Assembly (NCBI GenBank): GCA_036555745.1
Contig: DATBKV010000264.1
Location: forward strand, 1 to 48,496
Origin: VAZQ01 sp036555745
GTDB taxonomy: Bacteria > Pseudomonadota > Alphaproteobacteria > Rhizobiales > Xanthobacteraceae
Direction of reading: 5' to 3'
Length of the DNA stretch: 48,496 bases
This document shows, in pieces, positions 33,634-41,962 of the stretch. Every line of letters starts with the position of its first letter. The stretch's first letter is position 1. The notes beneath the pieces were generated by a model. That model was not told the DNA's origin, searched no databases, and saw only the letters and a list, made by a program, of their open reading frames with translations. The translations under genes and the position numbers were made by a program.

Positions 33634-35049
33634 TCATTTGAGTCCGAACCACAGCGTGGCAATGCCGAGAAAGGAGAAGAATCCGACCACATCGGTGACC
33701 GTGGTCACGAACACGCCCGACGACACGGCCGGGTCGGCTCGGAAGCGATAGAGCACGAGTGGCACCAGAATGCCGCCGAGCGCCGCAGCCAGCAGGTTGC
33801 AGATCATCGCCAGCCCGATCACCAGGCCGAGGTCCGGCACCTTGAACCAGGCCGCCGCCGCGACCCCGGTGATCACCGCGAAAGCGACGCCGTTGACCAG
33901 CCCGACCAGCACCTCGCGCAGAATGATGCGGGCGGCGTTGGCGCTCGACAGCTCCCGGGTGGCGAGCGCGCGCACCGCCACCGTCATGGTCTGGGTCGCG
34001 GCGTTGCCGCCCTGGCTCGCCACGATCGGCGCCAGCACCGCCAGCGCCACCATCTTCTCGAGCTGGCCCTCAAACAGGCCGAGCACCGAGGAGGCCAGGA
34101 ACGCGGTAGCCAGATTGACCAGCAGCCAGTTGAAGCGGCCGCGCGCGATGGTCCAGACCGGGTCCGACAATTCCTCCTCGCGCCGCACGCCGCCGAGCGC
34201 CTTGATCTCCTCCTCCGCCTCCTCCTCGATCACATCGACGATGTCGTCGAAGGTGATGACGCCGACCAGCCGCTCGCGATCGACGACGGGCGCTGCGACC
34301 AGGTCATAGCGCTCGAACAGGCGCGCGACGTCGGCCCGGTCGTCCGTGGCCTCGACCGAATGCAGGTCCTCCTCGAGCAATTGCTCGATCGGCACCGGGC
34401 GCTTGGTGCGCAACAGCCGATCGAGCGCCACCGCTCCGTTAAGCTTGCGGTCGGCCTCGACGACGTAGAGCTCCCAGAACCGCTCGGGCAGATCCTCGGT
34501 CTCGCGCAAGTGATCGATCACCTGCCCGACCGTCCAGGCCGGCGGCACGGCAATCAACTCGGTCTGCATGATGCGTCCGGCCGAGTTCTCGGGATAAAGC
34601 AGACTGCGTGCCAAGGTCACCCGCTCGGCGGGCGGCAGGCGCTCCAGGATCTCGACCTGCTCCTCCTTCGGCAGGTCCTCGAGGATGAACACGGCGTCGT
34701 CGGAATCGAGTTCGCGCACTCCCTCGGCCACCGCCTCAGTCGGCAGTTCCTCGAGGATCTCCTCGCGCACCGCGTCGTCGACCTGGGTCAGGGCGGAGAA
34801 ATGGAAATCGTGCCCCATCAGGCCGACCAGGCGCGGTCGCAGTTCCGGCTCGAGCGCCTCGATCAGGTCGCCGGCGTCGGCTTCGTGCAGGTCGCCGACC
34901 AACTCGCGCAGCGCCGCCGTCTCGTTGCCCGCAATTGCCTGCGCAACCCGCTCAACGTAGTCGGCGCGCACCGCTCCGTGCTCGTCGCGCAAGGCGAGCG
35001 GAGCCGCCGTGGGGCCTTGCTCTTCGAGCGATTCGAGCTTTTCGTCCAT
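33634..35049 (-). CDS. mgtE: magnesium transporter MgtE
   Basis: Mg2+ channel/transporter of 471 residues. The cytosolic MgtE N-domain (about 30-150) has DAVFILEDLPKEEQVEILERLP, followed by two CBS domains (about 155-280, including VGVITFDDIVDVIEEEAEEEI), a plug helix and five membrane helices. The pore stretch APIVASQGGNAATQTMTV is intact. The ATG at 35049 is chosen because the conserved region follows directly and the upstream frame is low-complexity. No Mg2+ riboswitch of the M-box type is recognised upstream. Confidence 0.93.
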   Translation of the reverse strand: MDEKLESLEEQGPTAAPLALRDEHGAVRADYVERVAQAIAGNETAALRELVGDLHEADAGDLIEALEPELRPRLVGLMGHDFHFSALTQVDDAVREEILEELPTEAVAEGVRELDSDDAVFILEDLPKEEQVEILERLPPAERVTLARSLLYPENSAGRIMQTELIAVPPAWTVGQVIDHLRETEDLPERFWELYVVEADRKLNGAVALDRLLRTKRPVPIEQLLEEDLHSVEATDDRADVARLFERYDLVAAPVVDRERLVGVITFDDIVDVIEEEAEEEIKALGGVRREEELSDPVWTIARGRFNWLLVNLATAFLASSVLGLFEGQLEKMVALAVLAPIVASQGGNAATQTMTVAVRALATRELSSANAARIILREVLVGLVNGVAFAVITGVAAAAWFKVPDLGLVIGLAMICNLLAAALGGILVPLVLYRFRADPAVSSGVFVTTVTDVVGFFSFLGIATLWFGLK

Positions 35050-35453
35050 GCGAAGCCCTGTGCGACCCCTGACGCGAGCGCATCGGCTTGTACGCCCCGG
35101 GTTTTGCACTAGCAATCGCAATGGAGCGTTCGCCGCGCATGTCCCGGGCGCAGCGCAGCAGCAATCGCGGGTCGCGGGCGCGCGCAGCATGGAGCAAAGC
35201 GGAATAAGGCGCTGCGGACCCGGGACCGTTGCAAACACCCATGGTTGTCGCTGGAGGGAAAACAGCACCGCCATGCTGGCGGTCCCGGATCAGCGGTGTA
35301 ACCGCTCCGCAAGCGCTGCGCGCTGCACCGCATCTAGGACACGGATCCGACTAAGCGGGAGACGTGTGGCCCCCCCGGCGCACTGCCCCGGCCCACCCCG
35401 GCGGATGGTGACGCGAGCGTCCCGCTTCCTTAGCGTGGCGGCGGCGCCACAGG

Positions 35454-35470
35454 GTGAACGAATCGTTCAC
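35454..35470. promoter_or_regulatory. perfect 8-bp palindrome, candidate operator
   Basis: GTGAACGA, one base, TCGTTCAC: a perfect dyad of the kind bound by dimeric regulators. It lies 12 bases before the CtrA-like box. The cognate regulator is unknown. Confidence 0.5.
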
Positions 35471-35482
35471 GACCCACAGCCA

Positions 35483-35497
35483 TTAAGGAGTCATTAA
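35483..35497. promoter_or_regulatory. CtrA-like binding site TTAA-N7-TTAA
   Basis: TTAA (35483-35486), seven bases, TTAA (35494-35497) matches the CtrA consensus TTAA-N7-TTAAC except for the last base (T for C). CtrA controls cell-cycle and envelope genes in alphaproteobacteria. Two TTAA with the right spacing are unlikely by chance in such GC-rich DNA. Confidence 0.55.
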
Positions 35498-35595
35498 TTT
35501 GCCTCCCCCTAGTGTTCGGGTAGAGTGAAGAGATGATTTACGATTTGGGCAGGGCGTCGGCCGAGGCCGCTTACAACGCTATAATGGTGAGGAAT

Positions 35596-36870
35596 ATGCG
35601 CAGCGCGGTCGCGGCATGTTTCGTGCTGGCATCGGTCATTGGCCTGGGCGCGGCGCGCGCCGCCGAATGCCCGCCGGATGCGCTCGGCGTCAGCCGCACG
35701 CTCGTGGTCGATCCGAGCGAGCACCCGCGCGTCGGCAGCGCGCAATATCCGGAATCGTTGCCGCTCAAGGACCACGAGGTGGTGCTGACCTTCGACGATG
35801 GACCGTTGCCGGCCTACACCAACCGCATCCTCGATACGCTGGCGTCGGAGTGCGTGAAGGCGACCTTCTTCATGGTCGGCCGCATGGTGCAGGCCTACCC
35901 CGCGACGGTGCGTCGCGTCTACAACGAAGGCCACACCGTCGCGAATCATAGCCTGACCCACCCCTTCACCTTCCACAAGATGTCGGTCGACCACGCCGCG
36001 CAGGAGATCGAAGGCGGCTTCGACGCGCTACGCGCCGCGCTGGGAGATCCCAAGGCGGTGGCGCCGTTCTTTCGCTTTCCCGGCCTGTTGCGCCAGACCG
36101 CGGTCGAGCAATACCTCACCGCGCACAACGTCATGGCGTGGAGCGTGGACGTGATGGCCGACGACTGGACCCACATCAACAACCGCGAGATCACGCGCCG
36201 CGCCATCAGCCGCCTCGAGGCGCGCGGCAAAGGCATATTGCTGCTGCACGACATCCACGCCGCCACCGCGCTCGCGCTCCCGGACATCCTCAAGGAGCTC
36301 AAGGCGCGCGGCTTCAAGATCGTGCACGTGGTGCCTGCGACCCCCGATCGGCCGGAGACGGTGGCGGAGCCCGAGCTGTGGGCGGCGCGCCACGAGCGCG
36401 GGACCAATGTCTGGCCGCGCCTCCTGCCGGTGGTGGGCGCCGAACCCGCCGAGACGGCGCTGGCCGCGCCGGCTCCGGCGAGCTTCGGCATCGAGTTTGT
36501 GGGCTCGGCGCCCAAGGTGGCGCTGGCGCAGACTTTCGAGCGCCAGGCCGCGAGCGACGGCGAGGCGGCACGGCCGGCGATCACGCCGTGGCCGGGCGCG
36601 GCGTCCTATGCGGTGCCGGTCGAGGGGCAGATACTGCCGGTGCCGGCGGCCTACAATTTCAAGTATTCCCGTCCGTTCCACCTTGGCCCGACGGAGAAGC
36701 CCATCGAAAAGCACAGGGTCGCGGCGCGACGGCCGTCCCGAGCGCGATCGACAGCGCAGCATCCCTTCGGCTGGTTCTTCGGCGCGCCGCCCGCCCGCCA
36801 GCGCGCCTACGGCCATCAGCTGAGCGTAGCGCGCCACCCGACCAATCTCGCCTCGCCGCAGGTCCGCTAA
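35596..36870 (+). CDS. exported polysaccharide deacetylase (NodB-homology domain)
   Basis: Product of 424 residues from the ATG at 35596, which gives a standard signal peptide (MRSAVAACFVLASVIGLGAARA). ATGs at 35533 and 35584 are alternatives. The NodB domain (about 60-260) has the catalytic/metal triad: Asp67-Asp68 (TFDDG), His118 and His122 (NHSLTHP), and the RFPG, DDW and LLHD motifs. It would remove N- or O-acetyl groups from an envelope polysaccharide. The last ~150 residues are Ala/Pro-rich and unmatched, ending in a basic stretch. The CtrA-like box upstream hints at cell-cycle control. Confidence 0.88.
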   Translation: MRSAVAACFVLASVIGLGAARAAECPPDALGVSRTLVVDPSEHPRVGSAQYPESLPLKDHEVVLTFDDGPLPAYTNRILDTLASECVKATFFMVGRMVQAYPATVRRVYNEGHTVANHSLTHPFTFHKMSVDHAAQEIEGGFDALRAALGDPKAVAPFFRFPGLLRQTAVEQYLTAHNVMAWSVDVMADDWTHINNREITRRAISRLEARGKGILLLHDIHAATALALPDILKELKARGFKIVHVVPATPDRPETVAEPELWAARHERGTNVWPRLLPVVGAEPAETALAAPAPASFGIEFVGSAPKVALAQTFERQAASDGEAARPAITPWPGAASYAVPVEGQILPVPAAYNFKYSRPFHLGPTEKPIEKHRVAARRPSRARSTAQHPFGWFFGAPPARQRAYGHQLSVARHPTNLASPQVR

Positions 36871-36945
36871 GCCTCGATCCGGCGCGAGCTCGAAGGCGCG
36901 CGACGGCGCGGCAGAGGTTGAGCCGCCGCAGGGATTAGGCCCCAC

Positions 36946-37137
36946 TCACCAGCAAGCCCACAGCCGGCAATGGCAGCGCCAGTCGCGCCGCTTGCACCAA
37001 CAGCGCGCCGCCGTCAGCGCGCTCGTTGCGGCCGCGGCCTGCGCAATGGGCACGGCCGCGGCGGGCGCCGCCGACGCCGGCATGGCTCCCAGCTGCAAGG
37101 CGGCCGCAACCAGGACGGCAATCGCGATGGAAGGCAT
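36946..37137 (-). CDS. small secreted Cys-rich protein
   Basis: Product of 63 residues. A signal peptide (MPSIAIAVLVAAALQLGAMPASAAP) with an ASA cleavage site is followed by an Ala-rich stretch and a short tail with five cysteines and four tryptophans (CWCKRRDWRCHCRLWACW). The ATG at 37137 follows GGAGGAGGAG at a spacing of 3 bases, a very strong ribosome site that supports the reading. Not recognised; it could be a metal-binding or disulfide-rich envelope peptide. Confidence 0.6.
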   Translation of the reverse strand: MPSIAIAVLVAAALQLGAMPASAAPAAAVPIAQAAAATSALTAARCWCKRRDWRCHCRLWACW

Positions 37138-37346
37138 TCGCTCCTCCTCCGGTGGCGCGCAAAATCATCTTACACCAATGCTGGCGCGCTTGACCGGCCA
37201 TGGCCGCGCTGGCCCCGCATCCAGGTCTCGCATCGGTGACGAGCCTGCGCGCGTAAGCCTGCGTTAACGCTTCGGTCCTAGGTCTGGCGCCATCAGCGGA
37301 TCGCGCAGCTCCAACGCGCGCAACCGCTCTGCCCGGAGATCAGCCC

Positions 37347-37616
37347 ATGACCAAGGCCACCTTTGTTGCCGCGATCACCATCTCGGCCCTCGCCGCCGCC
37401 GATCATGCGCATGCTGGCAGCGGCGACGTCGCCGCTGGCCTGCTCGGGGGTTTCGCGGTGGGCGCCATCGTCGGCTCCGCCATGGCGTCGCGCCCCGCGC
37501 CGGTCTATGTCGCGCCGGCGCCGGTCTACATGGAGCCGCAGTGCTACTGGACCCGCGGCCGTCCGGTGTGGGACGGCTACCGCTGGGTTCGCACCCGGGT
37601 GCAAGTTTGCGACTGA
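37347..37616 (+). CDS. small exported protein with glycine-rich helix
   Basis: Product of 89 residues with a signal peptide (cleavage near AHAG at ~22), a Gly/Ala-rich hydrophobic stretch (GDVAAGLLGGFAVGAIVGSAMAS) similar to glycine-zipper motifs, then PVYVAPAPVYMEP and an ending with two cysteines (CYWTRGRPVWDGYRWVRTRV, then VCD). This type is common in Bradyrhizobiaceae as a small envelope protein of unknown role. GGAG precedes the ATG. Confidence 0.75.
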   Translation: MTKATFVAAITISALAAADHAHAGSGDVAAGLLGGFAVGAIVGSAMASRPAPVYVAPAPVYMEPQCYWTRGRPVWDGYRWVRTRVQVCD

Positions 37617-37677
37617 AGGCCCTGCCTGGTGGGGCCGCAGAATGATGCGAACTTCGGAATCGGGACGCTAGGGCGCG

Positions 37678-38661
37678 TCACTCGATCACTTCATCCGCGC
37701 GGATCAAGAGCGACGGCGGAACCGTCAGCCGCATCGCGCGCGCGGTCCGCAGATTGATGGCAAGCCCGATCTGCGTGGGCTCCTGAAAGGGCAACTCGGC
37801 GACGCCGGCACCCTTCAATATGCGGTCGACGTAGATCGCGGCGCGGCCATAGTCCTCGCCCACGTCGCTGCCGTAGGACATTAGGGCGCCGTCCCGCACC
37901 TCGAACGAATAATTGTGCATGGCCGGCAGATCGCGCAGGAGGCATTCGTCGATGATGGTGCGGCGATTCCTGACGGTGAGCGGATCCGCGGCGATCAGCA
38001 GGCCGGCCGTCCGCTCCTTTTCTGCCTTGGCGATCGCCGGCGCGATATCCTCCGCGTTCGTCACCGGCAGCGACAGCAGCTCGACGTCCAATCGGGCGGC
38101 GGCGTGACGCGTTCGTTCGACCACCAGCCGATGCTGGGCGTTCTCCGGCACCCACAGCAGCGCCAGCTTGCGCGCCGAGGGGATCATCTCGCGCAGCAGC
38201 TCGAGGCGTTTGGCGGCGACGGTCTCATTGTTGGTGGTGAAGCCGGTCACGTTGCCGGTCGGGCGCGCGATGCTTTGCGTCAGACCGAGCGCGACCGGAT
38301 CGCCGATCAGCGCCAGAACGATGGGAATATCGCGGGTCGCGGCGGTGAGCGCGCGCACGGCCGGCGTGGTGGCGGAGACGACCACGTCGGGTTTGCCGGC
38401 GACCAGCTCGCGCGCGAGACGGGGCAGCTGGTCGGTCCGACCCTCGGCGGCGCGCACGTCATAAGCGATGTTGCGCCCTTCGGCATAGCCGAGCTTGGCA
38501 AGCGCCTGGACCAGCTCGCGCAAGCCCGGCGTGTCCGAGGCCGGGAACAGCATTGCGACCCGACGCATGCGCTCGCCCTGCTGGGCGCGCGCCGCGAGCG
38601 GCCACAGCAGCAAAGCTGCAGCCGCGCCGCCGAGAGCCAGCAGGAGCTCGCGGCGCCTCAC
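37678..38661 (-). CDS. ABC transporter substrate-binding protein (TrpX-like), copy A
   Basis: Periplasmic binding protein of 327 residues in the ABC_sub_bind (DUF534, TrpX/YP-type) family. A Tat/Sec-like signal (MRRRELLLALGGAAAALLLWPLAARAQ) is followed by RRVAMLFPASDTPG, the LGYAEGRNIAYDVR motif, and the end VPPSLLIRADEVIE typical of the family. Its start overlaps the stop of copy B by four bases. No ABC permease or ATPase gene lies near. Confidence 0.85.
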   Translation of the reverse strand: MRRRELLLALGGAAAALLLWPLAARAQQGERMRRVAMLFPASDTPGLRELVQALAKLGYAEGRNIAYDVRAAEGRTDQLPRLARELVAGKPDVVVSATTPAVRALTAATRDIPIVLALIGDPVALGLTQSIARPTGNVTGFTTNNETVAAKRLELLREMIPSARKLALLWVPENAQHRLVVERTRHAAARLDVELLSLPVTNAEDIAPAIAKAEKERTAGLLIAADPLTVRNRRTIIDECLLRDLPAMHNYSFEVRDGALMSYGSDVGEDYGRAAIYVDRILKGAGVAELPFQEPTQIGLAINLRTARAMRLTVPPSLLIRADEVIE

Positions 38662-39647
38662 TCGATCACCTCGTCCGCAAGCGAGAGCAGGTCGTCGGGG
38701 AATTTGATGCCGAGCGTCTTTGCGGTCTTGAGGTTGAGCACGAACTCGAACTTGATCGGCTGCAGCACCGGCAGCTCGGCAAGCTTGGCACCCTTGAGGA
38801 TGCGCCCGGCGTAGAGGCCGACTTGGCGGTACACGTCAGCAAGATCGATCCCGTAGCTCATCAGGCCGCCGGCAACGACATAGTCGCGAAAGCCGTACAT
38901 CGCGGGCACTGCCGCGCTCGCGGCAAGCTCCGCGAGCCGCGCGCGGCGGCTATTGAAGAACGGGTCGGAGGCCACCAGCAGCGCGCGAATCCGTTGCTGC
39001 GCGATCGTTGCGAACGCCGCCGCAAGCTCGTCATCGGTGCTGGCCCGCAGCACCTCGAGCGGCTGCCCGATCGAGCGCGCCGCCGCGTCGATCTCGCTGA
39101 GCTGGTCGGAAGCCGGCGGGAAGGTCGGATTGAGCAGAACGCCCATGCGTGCGGCGGGGCGCACCAGCTCGCGCAGCAGGCTGAGCCGCTTGGGCTCCAT
39201 CGCTGTGCTCAGGTTGCTCACCCCGGTGACGTTGCCGGCTGGCCGGCTGAGGCTTTCCACGAGCCCGGCAGCCACCGGATCGGTGCTGAACGCGGCCACG
39301 ATCGGGATCGTGGCGGTCGCAGCCTTGGCCGCCGAGGCCGCGGGCTGGCCGCCGACCGCGGCCAGTACCGTCACCGGGCGGCGCGCGAGCTCCGCTGCCA
39401 ACGCCGGCAGCCGGTCGTAGCGGCCATCGGCCCAGCGGTACTGGATCGCGACGTTGCGGCCCTCGCTATAGCCGGTTTCAGCCAAGCCGCGGCGGAACGC
39501 CGCCGAGAGATGGGCGCTTTCGTCCTGCGCCCGCGTGCTGAGAAACCCGACCACCGGGACCGCCACGTCCTGCCCGCGCGCGGCGAGCGGCCAGGCCGCG
39601 GCGCCACCCAGCGCCACGACGAACTCGCGCCGCCTGATCTCGAGCAT
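38658..39647 (-). CDS. ABC transporter substrate-binding protein (TrpX-like), copy B
   Basis: Paralogue of copy A, 329 residues, upstream in the same unit. The signal region (RRREFVVALGGAAAWPLAARGQ) carries a twin-Arg, and the family patterns GYSEGRNVAIQYRWADGRYDRLP, SRPAGNVTGVSNL and the end FPDDLLSLADEVIE are present. The four-base overlap (ATGA at 38658-38661) implies that both are translated together. Such proteins commonly occur in multiple copies in this group and work with unlinked permeases. Confidence 0.85.
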   Translation of the reverse strand: MLEIRRREFVVALGGAAAWPLAARGQDVAVPVVGFLSTRAQDESAHLSAAFRRGLAETGYSEGRNVAIQYRWADGRYDRLPALAAELARRPVTVLAAVGGQPAASAAKAATATIPIVAAFSTDPVAAGLVESLSRPAGNVTGVSNLSTAMEPKRLSLLRELVRPAARMGVLLNPTFPPASDQLSEIDAAARSIGQPLEVLRASTDDELAAAFATIAQQRIRALLVASDPFFNSRRARLAELAASAAVPAMYGFRDYVVAGGLMSYGIDLADVYRQVGLYAGRILKGAKLAELPVLQPIKFEFVLNLKTAKTLGIKFPDDLLSLADEVIE

Positions 39648-39950
39648 GAAGGCTTTCTCCCGCGCGAGCGCTTTGCGCCGCGCTGGAGCCTAGCGCAAGC
39701 CGCGCGCGGGGTCCCTGCAGCGGGCCTGAATCGTTCTGAATCGAGCAAGCAGGCGCCGAAACCGCATGTGCTCGCGCAGTCGCAGGATGGCGCCGGCCAG
39801 TGGCGATATCCAGACCAGCGCAGCGACACTCCGTTCGCAGGCGGCTCGCCAACCGCCGCTTCGCATGGCATCCGAGGTTTTGCGTCCGGGCTCAGGCCTG
39901 CCGCTCCGGCGCGTGGTCGCCTTGCGACATGTCTGCGCGTGCCTGCGCAG
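39648..39950. other. intergenic region between binding-protein genes and tRNA
   Basis: About 300 bases with no gene I can support; the promoter of the binding-protein pair is expected here but no clear boxes were recognised, and no T-rich terminator follows the tRNA. Confidence 0.4.
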
Positions 39951-40035
39951 TGGTGCGGTCGAGAGGACTCGAACCTCCACGGGTCGCCCCGCTAGCACCT
40001 CAAGCTAGTGCGTCTACCAATTCCGCCACGACCGC
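39951..40035 (-). tRNA. tRNA-Leu (anticodon GAG)
   Basis: Minus-strand sequence of 85 nt including an encoded CCA (39951-39953). The acceptor stem pairs GCGGTCG with CGACCGC, followed by discriminator A. The anticodon stem CTAGC/GCTAG encloses TTGAGGT, giving anticodon GAG at 40001-39999. A long variable arm (GGGGCGACCC region) and the T arm GGAGGTTCGAGTCCTC are typical of class II tRNA-Leu. Confidence 0.95.
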
Positions 40036-40285
40036 AGATGGGAGTGAACGCGGGCACTGTGGCCCCGCGTTGTAGCGACGGCGCTCGATGTAACAAATCA
40101 CCCCTCGGGGAACAAGGGTCCTTCCCGTCTGCGCCAGCCGGCCCGGCCGTGCGCCTCACGCCCGGACATCCGACACTTATCTATGAGGCCGTAGGCAACT
40201 TCCTTGACTTGCGAGGCCGCGCATCGGCACGTTGGCTGCATCCCGCGTGGGACCGAAGCGGCACTCGCACACCGGATGACTGAGA

Positions 40286-41059
40286 GTGAACAGCGCACGC
40301 GACAAGGTGACGACCAGGCTTGTTCCGCCGCCGGGCTCAGCCGCGGCGGAATGGCGGGTCGGCGACGGCTTGGTGGCGTATGAGGCCGCGCTCGCGGCCA
40401 TGGACGCGCGCGCCGCGGCGGTGGCGCAGGGCGCCGCAGCGGAGCTCGTCTGGCTCGTCGAACATCCCCCGCTCTACACCGCCGGGACCAGTGCCCGGCC
40501 CGAAGACCTTATCGCTGCGCGCTTCCCCGTGCACGCCGCCGGCCGCGGCGGCCAGCTCACCTATCATGGCCCCGGACAACGCATCGCCTACCTGATGCTC
40601 GATCTCAAGCGGCGCGGCGGCGACGTGCGCTGCTTCGTCGCCGCGCTCGAGGAATGGATCATCCGCGCGCTGTCGCGCTTCGGCGTCGCCGGCGAACGGC
40701 GCGAGGACCGCATCGGCGTATGGGTGCCGCGCCCGGATAAGGCGCCCGGACATGAGGATAAGATCGCGGCGATCGGGGTGCGCATCAAACGCTGGGTGAC
40801 GCTGCACGGAATCGCGCTCAACGTCGACTGCGAGCTCTCGCACTACGCCGGCATCGTGCCGTGCGGCGTGCGCGATCCGCGCTACGGCGTGACCAGCCTC
40901 GCCGACCTCGGGTGCACGGTGACGCTCTCCGAGGTCGACGCGACGCTGCGGCGCGAGTTCGAGCCGCTGTTCGGGCCGGCCGTGCCAGCTTCGGAGGTGG
41001 GGCGCGAGCGCGGGCGCGCCGATGTCGCACAGCCGCCTGCGCGCGTCGAAGCCCGCTAG
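40286..41059 (+). CDS. lipB: lipoyl(octanoyl) transferase
   Basis: Transfers octanoate from ACP to the lipoyl domains of 2-oxoacid dehydrogenases and the glycine cleavage system. The 257-residue product has GRGGQLTYHGPGQ at 86-98, Lys159 and catalytic Cys193 in VPCGV. Start is a GTG at 40286 with GAGAG immediately before it; no ATG gives a full-length family match. The C-terminal ~25 residues beyond FGP are Arg/Ala-rich and not conserved. Confidence 0.93.
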   Translation: MNSARDKVTTRLVPPPGSAAAEWRVGDGLVAYEAALAAMDARAAAVAQGAAAELVWLVEHPPLYTAGTSARPEDLIAARFPVHAAGRGGQLTYHGPGQRIAYLMLDLKRRGGDVRCFVAALEEWIIRALSRFGVAGERREDRIGVWVPRPDKAPGHEDKIAAIGVRIKRWVTLHGIALNVDCELSHYAGIVPCGVRDPRYGVTSLADLGCTVTLSEVDATLRREFEPLFGPAVPASEVGRERGRADVAQPPARVEAR

Positions 41060-41065
41060 CGCGCG

Positions 41066-41124
41066 TCCCGCAAAAGTGGCCACCGGTTTTTCAATATGGA
41101 CATGCGCGAAATCAAAAATCTAAA
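41066..41124 (+). repeat. dispersed intergenic repeat, copy 2 (convergent gap)
   Basis: CAAAAGTGGCCACCGGTTTT, then GGACATGCGCGAAATC and AAAAATCTAAA. Same block order as copies 1 and 3. It fills the 60-base gap between lipB (ends 41059) and the acylphosphatase gene, and its right end (CTA at 41120-41122) supplies that gene's TAG stop. Confidence 0.75.
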
Positions 41125-41431
41125 TCGACCGCAGCACCGCGAATTGCTCGCCGCCGCGGAGCGCGAGCTCGTCCGGCGTTGCCGCCCGCTCGTCGATACT
41201 GTCGACGCGCGCATTGAACGGCCCGCGCCGGCACGCCGCAATCAGATCGGCAACCAGCCCGGACTGCCCCGCCAGCACCGCCTCCACGCTATTGTCGCGA
41301 CAGTTCCGCACCCAGCCCGTGAGACCGCGACCGAGTGCTTCGCGCTCGACAAAGGCGCGATAGCCGACGCCTTGCACGCGACCGCGGATGACGATGCGGC
41401 GGGCGACGTGCGCTTTCGCGCGCTCGCTCAT
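41120..41431 (-). CDS. acyP: acylphosphatase
   Basis: Small enzyme of 103 residues that hydrolyses acyl-phosphate bonds. The signature GRVQGVGYRAFV places the catalytic Arg at 25, and GWVRNCRDNSVEA places the catalytic Asn at 43. The ATG at 41431 overlaps the upstream stop (ATGA) and has GGGAG upstream. Its stop codon lies inside a repeat element, so the last residues (LRSI) may have been set by repeat insertion. Confidence 0.9.
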   Translation of the reverse strand: MSERAKAHVARRIVIRGRVQGVGYRAFVEREALGRGLTGWVRNCRDNSVEAVLAGQSGLVADLIAACRRGPFNARVDSIDERAATPDELALRGGEQFAVLRSI

Positions 41432-41889
41432 GCCAGCTCTCCCGTGTCCGGCGCACGCACGCCGCGCCAAGCCGATGGCGCCCAGCGCATGAGCGACTGC
41501 ACGTAACGCTCAGGCAGATTCCAATCGCGCGAGGCCGACACCACCAGGTCGATATAGCCGGGCCGCGGCCTGCCCTCCCCTTGCCGGCGCGCGACATAGA
41601 CCAGCGCCGCGGTCTGCCGCTCGCCGCAGCGCACCGGCAGGTGACGGCGCACGTATAAGGCGGAGGCCACGCTTTCGTAGGCGTTGAGGGCGGCGAGATC
41701 GCGTGCGCTGAGCCGCCACAGGACGCCGTGTACGCGTGCGCCCGGCTGCGGCGCGATCGAGCCGAGGCCGTCGGGATTGATGACGAAACGCCAGCCCGGC
41801 AAGGTCGCGACCCCGACTGGCGCGGCGGCCGGGCAACGCACCCGCATCAGCGCGCGGCTCATGTTCGAGCCATAGGCGAAGTGCAGCAT
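41428..41889 (-). CDS. gamma-glutamylcyclotransferase-like (AIG2/GGCT-fold) protein
   Basis: Product of 153 residues starting MLHFAYGSNMSRALM, the YGSN substrate-binding loop of the GGCT fold, with YESVASALYVRRHLPV containing the conserved catalytic-type Glu. Members form 5-oxoproline from gamma-glutamyl compounds, though many are uncharacterised. The ATG at 41889 follows GAGG; longer upstream frames are low-complexity. It is coupled to the acylphosphatase gene. Confidence 0.85.
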   Translation of the reverse strand: MLHFAYGSNMSRALMRVRCPAAAPVGVATLPGWRFVINPDGLGSIAPQPGARVHGVLWRLSARDLAALNAYESVASALYVRRHLPVRCGERQTAALVYVARRQGEGRPRPGYIDLVVSASRDWNLPERYVQSLMRWAPSAWRGVRAPDTGELA

Positions 41890-41962
41890 CGCGGTGCCTC
41901 GCTTAACAGAACCGCGAGCAAGCGCAATCCCGTGCGCGTCCCGAGCAGGCGCAATCCCGAAC

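Larger units (their letters stand above)
35050..35595. other. divergent intergenic region between mgtE and the deacetylase
   Basis: About 550 bases with no supported gene; frames here are Arg/Ala/Pro-rich. It holds a perfect palindrome (35454-35470) and a CtrA-like box (35483-35497) close to the deacetylase gene. Confidence 0.45.

Noticed and set aside
35580..35585. TATAAT just before the deacetylase ATG as a -10 box
   Set aside because: No -35 element at the right distance, and it overlaps a possible start codon.
37261..37270. palindrome GCGTTAACGC upstream of the small exported protein
   Set aside because: Only 10 bp and holds a single TTAA; too weak to call an operator.
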